A stretch of 64,000 bases of DNA, taken from the NCBI RefSeq assembly GCF_035582795.1, contig NC_134367.1, positions 46,975,062-47,039,061 on the forward strand, given 5' to 3'. Position 1 is the first letter of the stretch, and every line of letters begins with the position of its first letter. The position numbers and the translations under genes were made by a program. This document shows, in pieces, positions 14,321-28,317 of this stretch. Source of the DNA: Mycteria americana. Lineage: Eukaryota; Chordata; Aves; Ciconiiformes; Ciconiidae. The notes beneath the pieces were generated by a model. The model was not told where the DNA came from. It searched no databases and worked only from the letters and a program-made list of their open reading frames with translations.

Positions 14321-14926
14321 AAAAATGAGTACAGCAAACATGATTGTTTAAACCACCTGTGCACGTAGGAAGCACAATTTTATCCTAATAAGAATTCAAG
14401 AGAGTATTGCAAGACCCATGATGTCAACTTTAACACAAAACCCATCTGCCACTCTTGGTGGGAATGGTGTCTCTGACTGATTAAGATTGAAACAGTGATG
14501 ATTTTAAGGATAAGTGCAAAAAAACCCCTTTGCAGTGCTTCAGCGAAACATGGAATATATATTCACTTTCTGGGAGAAGGTGTTGCTGTCATGAAAGCCC
14601 AGTCCTGCTCAGTGATCTGTATATTCCAAGAGTATATGCCAAATCCATGCTGTATTAATATTATGCTTTAAAAAGCAGGCAGAGAGATCTGTACCCCTAT
14701 TCCTCTCCAAGACGAGAATTCTGGAAAGGAGTCTCATGAAGTCCCTTTTTGTTGGCACTTGTCCTATGGGACCTTCCTGGTAAAGGTGGCATGTTTGTAT
14801 CTCTGAAGAAGAATCATATAACTCATCCATAAAGCTGGATCTCTCTCAAATCCCCACTATAGTAAATGGTCTGTTCCAGAATACGGTATAATAGTCTGAT
14901 GTACTAATACAAGCATTTCTCATTAA

Positions 14927-15027
14927 TATGCTCACTAGACAGAAATTTTGGAGAAATGAACTGAAAAGTGACATGATCTTATCCAATAAAGGGTATTACA
15001 TTGATGCTGGGTAATCAGCTACCCATA
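14927..15027. repeat. Dispersed ~100-bp repeat, copy 2
   Basis: Direct-orientation relative of 12138-12237, sharing TATGCTCACTAGACAGAAAT at one end and ATCAGCTACCCATA at the other. Similarity stops at both edges. The CR1 at 13775 lies between the copies. Confidence 0.8.
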
Positions 15028-15542
15028 TTCGATTTGGGGAACAGCTGGCTAGGTAGTAGCTCTTCCACGGTGATTTTGATGTTGGGCAAATAGGCATCAG
15101 CAACATACGCTGAAGAGGGCTGACATCATTCTCTTGTGCATGAACAAGAGTACAACTTGCAAGGCATCAGAAATAATTCTTTTGTTCCTCAGCACTGGAG
15201 ACGGCACTCCAAGAAAAATTGGAGCCAAATGGAAAGAGATCTGAGGAAATCAGAATCAACAGAAGCCTAGAAAATGTAATTTTATGGTGTTCAGCCAAAG
15301 AAGAAAAGCCCAAGGGAGAACATGAGAGCAGTTTTAAATTACGTAACACTGCTGTAAAGACGCAGAGAATAATCTGTTTTCCATGTTCAAGAGGGAGATG
15401 GCAAGAAGTAATGGTTTTAAGTTGAAGCAGATTAGATATTAGGAGTATGAACGAGCATTAATGTAGTAGGTGAGGTTGCTTAAGAAGTTGTAGACTTTTT
15501 ATCATTACATGGCTCCCAACAAATACCTGTCAAGCCTGACAT

Positions 15543-15640
15543 GAGCTATTACCTTATCCTGACTTGAGGAGGGTGGTTGTGGTGATGTCTCAAGAACTAC
15601 TTTGAAGTCTGTATGTCTATCATTCTATGAATCTATGAAC
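15543..15640 (+). mobile_element. Possible CR1 3' remnant
   Basis: GGAGGGTGGTTGTGGTGATG followed about 50 bp later by CATTCTATGAATCTATGA looks like the last ~90 bp of a plus-strand CR1 with its tail. Short and diverged. Confidence 0.5.
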
Positions 15641-18600
15641 TTTCTGGAGACCCAAGTCAAACATTCTTAGAATTTTTCTCACTTCCATTTCATTTTTTTG
15701 CAGCAACGGTATATTAATCATCTTTATCTGTATGATGAGGTTAAATATGTTGTATGGGTCTTCCAGAATGCTATTTATTAGTATGCAAGAAACTTTGAGT
15801 AAGAGAGGAAGCAACATGAGGGGAGTAATAAATATAGAGTAGCTGACACATCTCACAGAGCTCTAGCTGATTAGTGAGTAGCTGACTTTGAACATTCATA
15901 TTCATGCTGTGGAAGACTCCAAGCAGGACTTCACTTTCAGTTTGTCTTCAGACAGATGTCTGTGTTGCCAGTCAACCTGATGGATCACTGAAGTACCACT
16001 CAGTCAAATGAAATGAAATCAGATCTCGGATGATGTAATGCTTGTGTTACTGTGATCACTGGAAAGAGAATCAAGGTTCCTGTGTGCAGTGCCAAGTATC
16101 TACAAACCATTATATATAAAGAAGTTTTGCTTGTAAGAAGGCCTTCCAAAATGGTAGGTGAGGGCTCAGTGTATGGCATGTGTTCCAGCACTGGTGAAGA
16201 CCTTTGAAACAGAGACATGATTTAATAGATAATGATTTGCACTTTGAGTGTGGTGGCTGTCATCACGTAGAGCTGACTGAATCAGGTGGGGTAACAAAGT
16301 CTACCCAAACTAGGTACACTGGTCCTAGCTAAAAGACTGGTTCCAACTGATAATAGCTACTAAAGTCCAAGTGGACTGAGAGGAGCCTGGAGTAGTGTTG
16401 GTGGCAGGAAAATCATAACTGGATTCAGCAATGGTGCAACACTCCTGGTATGTTAAAGAAGATAAATGCCACAGAATTCCATTTTGTGCATGATGTGTAT
16501 AACCCCAAGGTTTTATTTTCCAGAAGAACAAAAACATATGCTAAAAATGTAAAGTTCTCTATCCAGTTCTAACAGTGTCAGTCTGGAACATAAAGCTCAT
16601 GTCACAGTTTGCTTATGGATAAACACTGGGGCAAATACACATCTGGCAAAAGTAGCAACCTTAGGCTTGTTAAAAGGACAGTCACATCACTGCCATTCGC
16701 AGTAGTAATATGCTCACATAGCTGCTGCCAGCATTTGGTGGAGACACAGTGACGATTCTGTTCTAGCCATGGAGCAGTTCTGGCACATTTCTGATCATGC
16801 TAGTAACATATGCGGAAATGGTTCTGCTTGTGCAGATTCTGTTCCCACATGACTATTGGAGGGTTGGAAGAATTAATCAATGTGCTTATCATAGCGTGCT
16901 ACTAAAACCAGAGTAGCATTTAAATGCACAATTTAGTCTTAGAAATGTTTCTTGGTCACAGTGTTACAGACACAAATCACAGTTCTTTGTTCCAAGTGTT
17001 TTCTCCCCATCCTCGTTTTATAACAACTTCTGGAAGCATATGACTACTGTTATCACTAGAAAAGAGGAATCTGCTACCTGCTTCATCTTCCTGTTAAGCT
17101 GTCATCCAGAGAAATGATTCATTCATTTTTTTAAAAGCAGTTTCATTTTCAAAACACATTTCCATATCTAAAAAATTATGAGACTCATAAAGTTAACACT
17201 TTTGGCCCTGGGGGTAGGACTATGAAGTAAATATGTTGTTTTGCTGCAGTTGATTTCAGGGCAGTCATTCTAGGTTATGGCTACTCTGGCATGTAGCCTG
17301 ATGGATCCCTTCCCTCAGGCTGTGAAAAAACTCCTCTGTAACTTTGTCAAATTAAGTTGGAAGCAAACAGCTTAAGTATATGCCACATAGTAAGTAAAAA
17401 TTTGCTTGTTTTGTTTTCTTTTGTTAACATTTTTCATTAAAATAATAATTTCAAATCTTTTAAAAAAATTGACAAATGCTATTCAGCCAGCTCTTCAGTA
17501 CAAAACTCACACTTGCTGAGGTCTTGACATCAAACCTCTCCCTTTTAATATATTTACAAGGCTTTGTAATGTTTTTTTCTCACACTTGTCCCTCTGAAAT
17601 ACTGATCTGTTCTGCGGAATAATTTTTCAAAAAGTGAGTTATTCCAGGAGAATTGATCATGATTAAGTAGTGTTGGTATCTACCACTTGTCACTAATCAC
17701 TTGCAGTACCGTTTGGTGGAGGCTAAGGGGCATTACCAATGTCATAAAACCAGGCCAGGTAACACAGTGCCAAGATTTCTGCATCCTAATTAAAGTCTAT
17801 TTCATTACTATGGAAAGCCCTCATCATATAGCTGTAACCAGACAAGGTGACATTTCATTATGAACTTTCTTAAAAAAAAGAAAGTGCCAGCAAATGCTAT
17901 TTCTATTGTAGAAGGCATTCTCAGAGTGGTTATTTCTTCCAAAAAGATGTCTGCTCCTGTACCTCTACTCACATAGAACAGGGAGATGGGAATTGAAGTA
18001 TATTTGCTTGAGATTAGACAAACTTCTCTCAAGGGAATGTCCTAACCATGAAGTTGTAGACTGCTTTAGGTGGGCTTGGGTGTGAGGAGGAGAAAATGGA
18101 GCTTCAGATGTAATAAGGTAAGAGATAAAGAGAAAATGAGCACAGGCACAAAAGCTGGTGGCTTCAGAACAGCTTAGGGATGATGTGTTTCTAAATCTGT
18201 TTAATACAAAATGCACTGACAGTCCCAGAAACAGATGCTAGAATCTAAGGTTCCCCTTCCAATACAGGTCCCTAAACACCTGGCCACACATTTCTCTTTG
18301 GCCAAGGGCAGCTTTAAGTGTTCCATGCAAGTGGAAGATTTCTAGTAGGAGTGACAGAGTCAGCTGCTTCCTCATCTCCTTTTTTCACCTGGGTTTCCAG
18401 GTGTCCCTTCTGTGGATGCCCAGAAGCGCTTGATTCCTAAGCACGCTGAACAGTGCAGAACTTGCCTGGTGCCCCATCACCCCAGGGAAGTTTAGGGCAC
18501 TCTCCTGGAGAGCTGGTGGTGACCCTGTCAATGGAATGTCCTTCAAGGGAAATTCAGAGAAAATTAAATTCACCTGGGAGCTAAGGCACACCCTTGGAAG

Positions 18601-21600
18601 GGGAAGCTATAGCTCAAGTTCCCTCAGACAGAGACACCATGTTTTCCGCTTCCTAGCAGGTGAGCACCTCTAAGAGTGTGCTAATGAGTAATAGTGTCAG
18701 TATTTTAATGGGAGAGAAAGTTCACTGATAAATATGCAAAATCTTTGAATGTTTCCAAAATGAGATCCTCAAATATGATACACAGAAATATGCCTAAAGA
18801 TACTCATGCTGGTTGGACAAGAGCCAAGCTCCTTGCCCTTAAGCATAGAATACTTCTGGGCGCATGATTGTAGGAGTGTGGGAACTTAGTGTAAAAAACT
18901 AAGGTGCTTATTATGATCAGGCATACACTGGTTCTGATAGAAATTGAGTGTGCATTTTCAAGATGACACTTTTGAGGGTAAATGCCTAGATTCTGCCTAA
19001 ATCCTACATTAGATCTCCCTATATCTCGTTTTGGATTAGCACTCTCGGCTCCATGTTTTCACAAGAATGTTGAAAAATAAATAAAGAAGAGACAGGAAAA
19101 AAAAGCCATAAAATTATCCGAATGATGGAGGAATTTCTTTGCAGTAAGGGTGTTAAAGAGCACTTTCACTTTAGGTTATTCAAACAGCATATGAAGAAGT
19201 TACTTGATTTAATTTGTAAATACCCTCATAGACAGAAAATACCAGTTAGAGAAGGACTCTGTCAGTGTCACAGAAAGGTGGCAAAGATCAATTGCCAGAA
19301 TCTGGAATCAGATGCATGCAAATGATAGATTTGGTACACATTTTTGATACTGGAGGTCACTATTGATCAGACAATCTACAGAAGTATATTTTGCATCTCT
19401 TGGTATCTGCATATGAATGTTATTTACCTTTTGGAAAGATATGCTTACATTTTGTCAAACACAAGGTACAGAAGTAACTGGAAATGATTAAAAAAAACGG
19501 TCTAATGGTCCATTCTAGTTTTAAATTTTAAGAATCTAACATCTTCCCTGTGTTTTCCTCATTCTGTACTGAAAAAGCTCTAAAGCCATGCAAGACAGAC
19601 GTTTAACAGTAGTATAAATTCATTGGCAAAAGCCATGTATAGCAGTTTTGCACACTCATCACATTGCTCTGAATTAAATCTCTTTCCACTCTGACAGCAT
19701 AATATTTAGTGAAGTGATATCCTGTCCCCAGTATCCCACTGACATCTCACTGAGTGTGGCTCCAGGAACTGGGAATTTAGATTTACCCTGAACATGGCTC
19801 AGAGCACCGGGAAAATAAGAAAAGGTTTTCCTCAGATTCATAATGATATCTCGTATATTTTTTATATATACAGATTGTGCAGTTGTGAAGATGACACTGC
19901 AGTGCAGATCTCAAATTCAGGTTTCCAGTGCTGAACAATGATAAATTTAACTTGAGCAATGCCAGTCCAGCAGATCAAATTTAGTTAAAGAAGTGGGAGC
20001 TGCAATAAACCTTTGAAAGCAGCATAACTATCCTCAATACTCAGTCTGGACTTGGATATTATGATCTAAATCCTGCAATTCTTACTTGGGACACTGATGG
20101 AGGCGGTTTGGGCTATTAAAGCAGCTGGTTTCCAAGACATCTGTGAAGAAACAGCCCCTGGAAAGCTGCAGCACATGCTTCTAGGGTCTTGGCTGTCCAC
20201 ATGTGGCTCCTTTCCTTTCCTTTCTTTCTCCTTGCCTGTTGGAAGTCCAGTGCCAAAGTCTCAGTGCCGATGCCTGGCCAGCCCCCATCCCTGCCCCCAC
20301 TTCTTGCGTTGCCCTGCTCTCAGAGCCACTTTTGCTTGCTTGAACAACCCAAGTCTTCCTAAAACAAGACTGTCAGGTATCTTTGAGACCTCATTTATAA
20401 ATCCATCCTCTCTTTCTCACCTTAATGGTCATATTTTGACATATTAGTTGTCCTGGACTGGAGGTGAATCGCTTGAACAAGTTAAGACCTGTCTTTCATT
20501 TGTAAGCTCTGGGGTCAGTCTGCACACCACTGGTGTGTCTCTAACAGTGTTGTCTTGACAGCAAGGCTCCTTAATAGCCCTGTGGCTTATACAAAAAAAC
20601 GGACTCAATTTCCAGTACATTTAACAGTGACTCCAAACAGCATAACCCAGGAAGGCAGAAAGACTTTTTTACTGCTGTAAATGATATCCACGTGGGGGTT
20701 TTGTCAGCTTAGTGCTATCACTAGTCCTGCTAGTCAAGCTATGCAGTGGTGTCATGGGCAGTCGTGTGCAATACCTGGTTCAGGGTGTCAGAACTCTTTA
20801 CCCTTAAAAAGATGGGGTTAATCTGTCCTTGCAAACTTGGGCATGCTTTAAATGTCTTGACCTCATTTTTAACAGCATCTCATGGAATTTTTCTGAGGTA
20901 AAAACATTTGTCCAGGCTGAATGGTCAGGATGCAGGAGCAATTCTCTTGGGTTCAAATTGCAAAAATTACTTTTGTTCCAGACTTGCAGTTTTACAGGAT
21001 GCCGTGGCCATTTATCATCAAATGTCAAGTTAAAATACTCAGATCTAACTGATTTATGACAATCCTGTTCTGTAGATTTGGCTATAGATTTCACAAAGCA
21101 TGATAGCAAATCGACATCATGAAAAATGGATATGGCAGAAAATAGATGTGGCAGACTATGACAGTTGAAAAGGACAAGTGCATAATGACCTACACTTTCT
21201 TTCAGCTGGTGGGCTTTGCCAGGGCATTCTGATAGCAGAAGGTAGCCCCAGACCTGACCAGTTGTTTAGTGACTGGTCATTAAGTGGGATGAAATGTAGC
21301 CATGTACTATTCGGTGTGCAGCATTCTTTGCAGCTGCAGGACAGGTGTCCCTTGAAGCTTAAGAGGCACAGGGAAGTCTGAATGAGGTTTTTCTATATAC
21401 TGTATATCCCACTGCCAATAAATATTCTTCTCCTTTTAAATATCTTACAGGTTTATCATAACAATCTGCTCAAATCTAAATGCTCATTTCCAACTGTCAT
21501 TGAAATCATTACCAGTCTTTTCCAATATTTACTCTCCTGTATTTTTTAGGAACACTGAAGTAAGTCTTCTGATCCTCCACAGTGCAGATTAGCTCTTATT

Positions 21601-23343
21601 CTGACAACACTTGTTCCATCTGTCACTGAACACAGTTTGCTTTTCATAAGGTCTGAATTAGCATTAGGATTTATTTTCACTTCACCAGCTTACACTTTTC
21701 AACTGGTTGCATATATTAGCACAAATTAAATTTTTAAAGTGTCTTGCTTTGGCTAATTTGTTTTACCTCATAAATCTGTAAGGCTGCACCTCATTTGCCC
21801 CATGGTACAAACAGCTCAGCTCCCTTCACAGAAGTCTAAATGCTGTGACTGACCAGCACCACCTGCCAAAGGAGGGAATCCTGCAGAACCTGTGGGCTCT
21901 GAAGCACGTTAAGTGGCTCCACTGAAGTCATATGTGTAATAGTAAGCATACGCTTAAATTCTTTTTTGGAATTGTCCCAGAAAGTTCAGTACTTTGGAAG
22001 ACCAAGTCCAGAGCATTTCAGTTTACACCACACAGGCAAAGGGGAACAGCTATGGGGCAGCAGAATGCACAAGCAGTTGCAGCGTTGGAGGCACTTACAC
22101 TTTCTGTAGGGAGCCTGGGTGGAAGATGGAGGGAGGGAGGGCAAGACTTCTCCTTAACCTGGCTTCCAGAAACACAGAGTCAGAGAAACCACTGTCATTG
22201 CCACCACTGCAGTCATGAGAAGCGACCCTAAACTGTGATCTGGCCCTTAAAATGACCTCCTCCAGTTGACAAAGCTCCTTCTCCAATCTAGCAATCAGTA
22301 AACCTAATGCTGGATCCCACGAAGTGCGGAAGAGGCCAAGAAATGCTTATATTTTTTTCTCAAAGAGCTACAGAAAAAGTGACAGTAGAGTTTTGCCAAC
22401 CAAATAAACACTTTGGTATTCAGTTTAATATATGTAATGCTATTATGCTGCATTAGTCTGTTAACTCAAGACATTTTTATGGGCCAGGCAGAGGGAAGAA
22501 TATCTCTTCTCATATTCATTGCTGTGATCACGCAATGGGGAGCAGGCAAAGGCCAGAAAGTGTCTGACTTTCACAGGTTCCTTGTGCCTAACGTTGGGCC
22601 TCCAGAAAATGTGGGTTGATTTTCAGGTGCGCTATGGTGCTGAAACTACTGTTTACCATGCAATCTAATATTTTCTCATTAATCATGTATTTCTTAGTCT
22701 AGGCATAGCTAGCTTTTTTTTTTTGGGTGGGTCCTGACCCACAGCAGAGTCTCTTAGAGATCATCATAAATAATAATAAATACTCATGTAAATCATCAGC
22801 TATTAAAAATCAAGCTATTTTTACTTAGATAACCACTTAAAAAGTGCCTGCCTATTTCTAGGTGTCCAGGTGAAAAGGATCAACGTGCTTTTTCTCCTAT
22901 TACACTTCCATGCACCTAAATTCATCCAAGCATGTAAGAATATACAAAAGAAAAATTTTGAATGTACTTCCTAAATTTGCATTTCATTCAATCCATTTTG
23001 CCAATTAAAAACAATTATTTTATGCTAGACAGTACAGGAGTTCATCTGAACTACTGGATTTTGTATTGTGTAGACTCTTCAAAGCTATTTACTTGATCTT
23101 TTTTATGTGCATGCTGAAATGCATTTCACAAAGTGGCATGAGATGTTATAAGAAATGCTTTCCCAAGCTTCATTCCAATCGCAGCCTTCAAGGATCAAAC
23201 ATTTCAAGCAGATATAAGTTTTTTTTTTGTTAACTAATCATTAAAAAAATTTGTAAAATTTTTTCAGGACACAAAAACATGCTTAAAAAGAAGTTGAATC
23301 ACCATAGCCATTGTATGATCATAACTGCATATTTAGTATATTT

Positions 23344-23368
23344 ATTCTATTCTATTCTATTCTATTCT
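23344..23368. repeat. (TATTC)5 microsatellite
   Basis: Five perfect 5-bp units. Confidence 0.9.
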
Positions 23369-26300
23369 GATTTCAGTGTCACCAAGATAGCATCTGAATG
23401 CTAATAGTGCAGTAAATGCCATAATATTTAGTACATATGGGTAGTCTATACATGTTCTGCTCATAAGTAGACATATTAGGTGTGATTCATCTAATCAAAT
23501 GCTGCGTTTGTGATGCATGTGTCTAATCTGAACGGGCCCCATAGAATCCTTTTATAATCAGCGGAAGAACAGTAAATGGGTATGATTCATCTCATTCTAA
23601 TACAGATGTCTATAATAGATCATATGAATTGCCCCAGACATAGATTTTTCCCTCCTTAGCTCTAAAGGTTAGCAAAAGGATGACAAAACCTTATTGCCCA
23701 TTTCACCACAAATCTTCTACTATAGTATGTTAAATTACATGTTGGTGAGGCATGAAATAACAAATGGTGGCTTGGTTCAAAGTGCAGTGCTGCTTTTCTA
23801 TACTAGTAATAGTGATAGGAGCAAACAATTATTTCCCAGTATTACTGACTTTGAGTAGTAGTTTTAACAGACCTTTTAATATAAATAGGGTCATTCATGC
23901 AATACAGTATGAATTGACTTATGGCCAGATATTATATCAGGTTACTCATAAAATATTGCTGAGCTGCAGTTGAGAATAAGCTACATACTTGCACTCATTA
24001 TTGCTGGTTTAGTCACCCTTTTACAGGGACGACAGGGGACTGCTGTGTAATGGTGGTCACAAGCTAAGGATGGCTTTCCCATACTCCCAGGGGAATCTTA
24101 GGCATTGAATTATAAATTCAGGTCTCCTTGGGGGAAATTAAGTGTTTAAATAATGTTTAAACATAAAGTAGAAGAGGCAGACTCCCTTGCTCAATCACTT
24201 GAGCCCATCACAACAGATATACCTGCTTGAAGATTGAGATTGCACCAAAGTTTTTCACAGACTTACTGAGTGCTTATCACCAGACTGTTCATTATTGTGG
24301 CTTGCAGCTTGCACTCACAGCAAATTTCATTACAACTTGTTTCTCTTCCGAGAAACAGATGGTATTTTTCAACAGAAAATAATTATCAACATCTTTGGAA
24401 CCTGTTCTAGTCAAACAGAACAGTTCTTCAACCTACAGGAACTTTTCACTTTATTGGAGTTTTGAGCCGACTTGCTGAAAATACTCTAGTTTTTGAAATG
24501 TTTTCATTCATGTTGATTTTTGGAGAAAATGGCTGATAACTTAGAGTGGGGGGGTGCACCATGAACTTTGCCCATGTGAAGGATCCCCCACTTCAGAAGA
24601 TGAATGCTCAGAAACTTGTAATAACAATCTCCCTTACGATGCATAAACTGGGAGCTAAAGTCACAACATCTAGATCTGCAAAGAATTTCTAAAGATGCAT
24701 TACGCTGCTTTTCTATTTATTTAGATGCAGCTCTGATAAGTGGCTAGTTATCTTACTAAAGGTGAATTAAGTGTACTTCCACAGTGATTTATTTAAAAAA
24801 GCTCATATTTCAGAATTCAGTAATGAAATATTGAAACTTAGAAAAAGGGTTACTAGGACATTTTCATTTGTGCTTTGTGCTGGAAGTAGTTGGGTAAATT
24901 CACAAAGTTACCTTATGCTGTAAAAATTCAGTGAAAAGGGGGAGTTTCTGCTAGAACAGAAAAGTCATATGAGTTTTGCCCAATATGCTCTATCAGAGAG
25001 CTGGTTGTTAAAGTAGTGCAGAGGGCCAAAAGGCACAGTAAATATGTCCGATGAGCACAGTCCATGCTGTTACAGCTGGACTAGAGCTGGTATTCCTGTT
25101 AGTCCGGTTATCTCTACTTGTAGTACAAGTCAGAGTATAGGCAAACTAGTGAATGTGGTGTTCACAAGGATGTGTGAGGAAATGCCAAGCTGTGTGTACA
25201 TTTTTTCAAAACTTCGATTACAATTCAGCAATTCATTTTTTCTCCTCTAAAATCAGATGGAAAAATTGCAAGGTTAAATATTTCATTGATGCAATTGTAG
25301 ATTTATAAGAATTAGGCCTTAAAGTCCAAATCCTTACAGATTTCTTGCACAGCAGAATCCTGAATGAGATATCATTGGAAAAAAGTAAATGTATTTCTCT
25401 TTCCACTTGTATAGTTTTACTTCCAAAGCAGGAATATCGCTTTTTCGGTAGTTAAATTGCTTTTTTTCATCCACACAAATCAGAAGGTGTAGAAAGCAGT
25501 GCTGAAAAAACCAGACCATCCCCTCCTCTCATTTTTCTTTGTGCCACTAATGCTTACTGAACTTTTAGACTATACATATAAACTTTAGAGAAAATGGCTT
25601 ATGTCCCAGGAATGCAACTGTTAGTTCTCTCTCCAGCTAAAAGCAAGGATTTAATTTAATTTTGCTGCTTTGTGAGACTTTACCCCAATTTATTTAAATA
25701 GAGCAGATTATGAGACTATTCAAGTTACTTTTGTTCTCTTTTGCTGCTGGTCTAATGAATGGCAGCAGTAAAAAGCACCCCTAATGAAAAAAATGGAAAA
25801 AAACTCTCCTCAAGTTTAAATGGATACATTTGTTATTAATTATTTTCTCCCTGTATTTTCGCTATTCCTTAGTGAAAATGCTTTCAAGAAGACGGTGTTC
25901 TGATTCTTCAAATACCGAAGAATTGCATTTTCCTCCTTACTTTGTCTTATCTGCTCTCTCCCGTCCTCTGCTATGATTTCTGAATCACAGAAAGGCAGAG
26001 GGAGATGAATTTTTGCGGCTGAAGCTAAAAAGGAGAGGGCTAAACTGGATGAGAAGGCATTTCTCTGCTACCTTCCCAGAGCCCAGGGAAAGGTGCCAGC
26101 CCCCAGCTCCTTCCCTGCCCAGCTCTGCCAAATCCCAGCGCTTCTGCCCATCTCCATATTTCCAGCCGAGAAACTCTCCCCTCGGTGGCTGGCAGATGCG
26201 CTGGGAAGGGCTGTCTGCCTGGGACACTTAATATTGTTTGTCCTCACTTATGCTCTCCTCCCTACCCCTCAGTGACATTGCTTTTAACTTCTTAACAATG

Positions 26301-27178
26301 GGCCCTATTTCAAAATTATCTTTCTCTGAGGTGTTTGTACCTGAAGGAATTAGGAAATCCAGGCTCACAAGCAAGACTTTCATTTTGATCCCACATCTTA
26401 AGCCAGACAAATGACTTGAAATCTGGTCAGGTGCATCTTTGCTCAAATGTCACCTTTATCCCACTAATTTGCTGAACTGATGGGTGCAGGTTTAAGTGTC
26501 CTCATTCTTCCCACTTATCTTATGGCTCCAGAGCTGGCCAAAGACCCTCCAAATCTCAAACCACGCAGGAGACAAAGCAGTATATCACATCACAAAGCGA
26601 AGATAAAGTTTCATTGTCTTCCAGGGGTGATTTACAGAAAGCTGAGGAAATAGCTCTGATATTCTCATTTCTCTACAGGAGACCAGAAGATAAGCCTGTC
26701 AAAGTATTCAAACAAACTCCTAAATCCAGAGGAATTAAATAGTCAGAAGCAGGTGCATAAGTATTCTGCTGAATCAGAGCTGCAACTACAGTATATTTAG
26801 AACAGACAATATTTGCAATATACAAAGATCTATTTTTCTAAAATGGCTGTGTCTACGGAAAGGTAAAGGACATCTCTACACAGTCTGTAACGTGATTTAT
26901 TAACCACTGAGAATATCACTACTCAAGAAAACAAGGAAGTGCAGAGACATTGTTATACAAAACCCATGTGGAAAGAATTCTCTAAAATGAAAAACTCATT
27001 GAAACAAAATGTCAGAAATACTTATGATAAAAGGACCATTACTTTTGTCTTAAAGACCTTATTAAAAATACTTTTACTAAGGTGTTTAGTATATTTGACT
27101 TTTCAGTACAAATGGCCTAAACAAAACACAAGCATTCTACCCTTTATATCCCTCCTGTTACATAGAGTATTGTATGAA

Positions 27179-27220
27179 AAAGACATATGGATGAAGTTTA
27201 AAGACATATGGATGAAGTTT
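27179..27220. repeat. Exact 21-bp tandem duplication
   Basis: Two exact copies of a 21-mer beginning AAAGACATATGG (27179-27199 and 27200-27220). Confidence 0.93.
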
Positions 27221-27746
27221 AAAGCTTAAGCTGAGACTGAAGCTAATGGCCCAAACAGTTCAAACAGCTATGGTGTTACTTTCAGAGGTGCTTCTTTTCA
27301 GTTTGTAGGGTAGGACACCTAGTTAAGAAATATGTTTTATTATCTCATGTCTAACCAAACAGAGAAAAAAGTTATTATTCTTTTATTTAGCATCAGGAAC
27401 AGGACTGGGTCACTGTTAGCAACATGATAAAGATTCAGCAGTATGAAGTCAATCTGCCTAAGGACAAAACTAGGCCTTCCTTCAGTATCAGAGGCCTTTC
27501 TGGTATAACTCCTACAGGTCTTGGTGATTAATTCCAACTACATCCTTTGAAATGGGAAAGTACAATGGTAACTAATGGTCCCCTCAACTTCATCACCTTC
27601 CCTAGAACAATGGAGAAGGTAGCCACCTATGATAGTGTGGTATGGTCCATGTTAGAAGGCATCCTCTATCTATTTATCTGGTGAGACAGTCCATACTTGG
27701 ACCCAGTCTGTCCTCTTTCACAGTGCGTGTGCAAAGAACTTGTGGC

Positions 27747-28317
27747 TGTCGTGGTTTAACCCCAGTCAGCAACCAAGCACCACACAACCATCCTCCCCTC
27801 CAGTGGGATGGGGGAGAGAATTGGGAGGGAAAAAGTAAGAAAACTTGTGGGCTGAGATAAGAACACTTTAATAATTGAAATAAAATAAAATACAACAACA
27901 ATAATAAAAAATTGTAATGAAAAGGAAAACAACAAAAAAGAGAGAGAGGAACAAAACTCAGGAAAAACAAGTGATGCAACTGCTCACTACCCGCTGACCA
28001 ATGCCCAGCCAGTCCCCGAGCAGCGATCGCTGCCCCCCGGCCAACTCCCCCCAGTTTCTATACTGAGCATGATGTCCTATGGTATGGAATAGCCATTGGT
28101 CAGTTTGGGTCAGCTGTCCTGACCATACTCCCTCCCAGTTTCTTGTGCACCTGGCAGAGCATGGGAAGCTGAAAAGTCCTTGACTTAGTATAAGCACTGC
28201 TTAGCAACAACTAAAACAGCAGTGTGTTATCACATTATTCTCATGCTAAATCCAAAACACAGCACTATACCAGCTACTAGGAAGAAAATTAACTGTATCC
28301 CAGCCGGAACCAAAACA
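27747..28317 (+). mobile_element. Solo LTR of the same family (copy 2)
   Basis: 571 bp, starting TGTCGTGGTTTAACC and ending CCAAAACA, with a 5-bp flank GTGGC (27742-27746) versus GCGGC (28318-28322), one mismatch. Clearly alignable to the copy at 2212 along its length, in the same orientation. No internal retroviral sequence accompanies it. The two LTRs have different target duplications, so they are independent insertions rather than the ends of one provirus. Confidence 0.85.

Larger units (their letters stand above)
15641..27741. other. Intergenic DNA
   Basis: About 12 kb without a recognisable gene. Contains the (TATTC)5 tract, a 21-bp duplication and a somewhat GC-richer stretch near 26.0-26.2 kb. 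Reading frames are up to 116 codons and unrecognised. Confidence 0.55.

Noticed and set aside
2212..28317. Idea that the two LTRs bound one 26-kb provirus
   Set aside because: Their target duplications differ and nothing retroviral lies between them.
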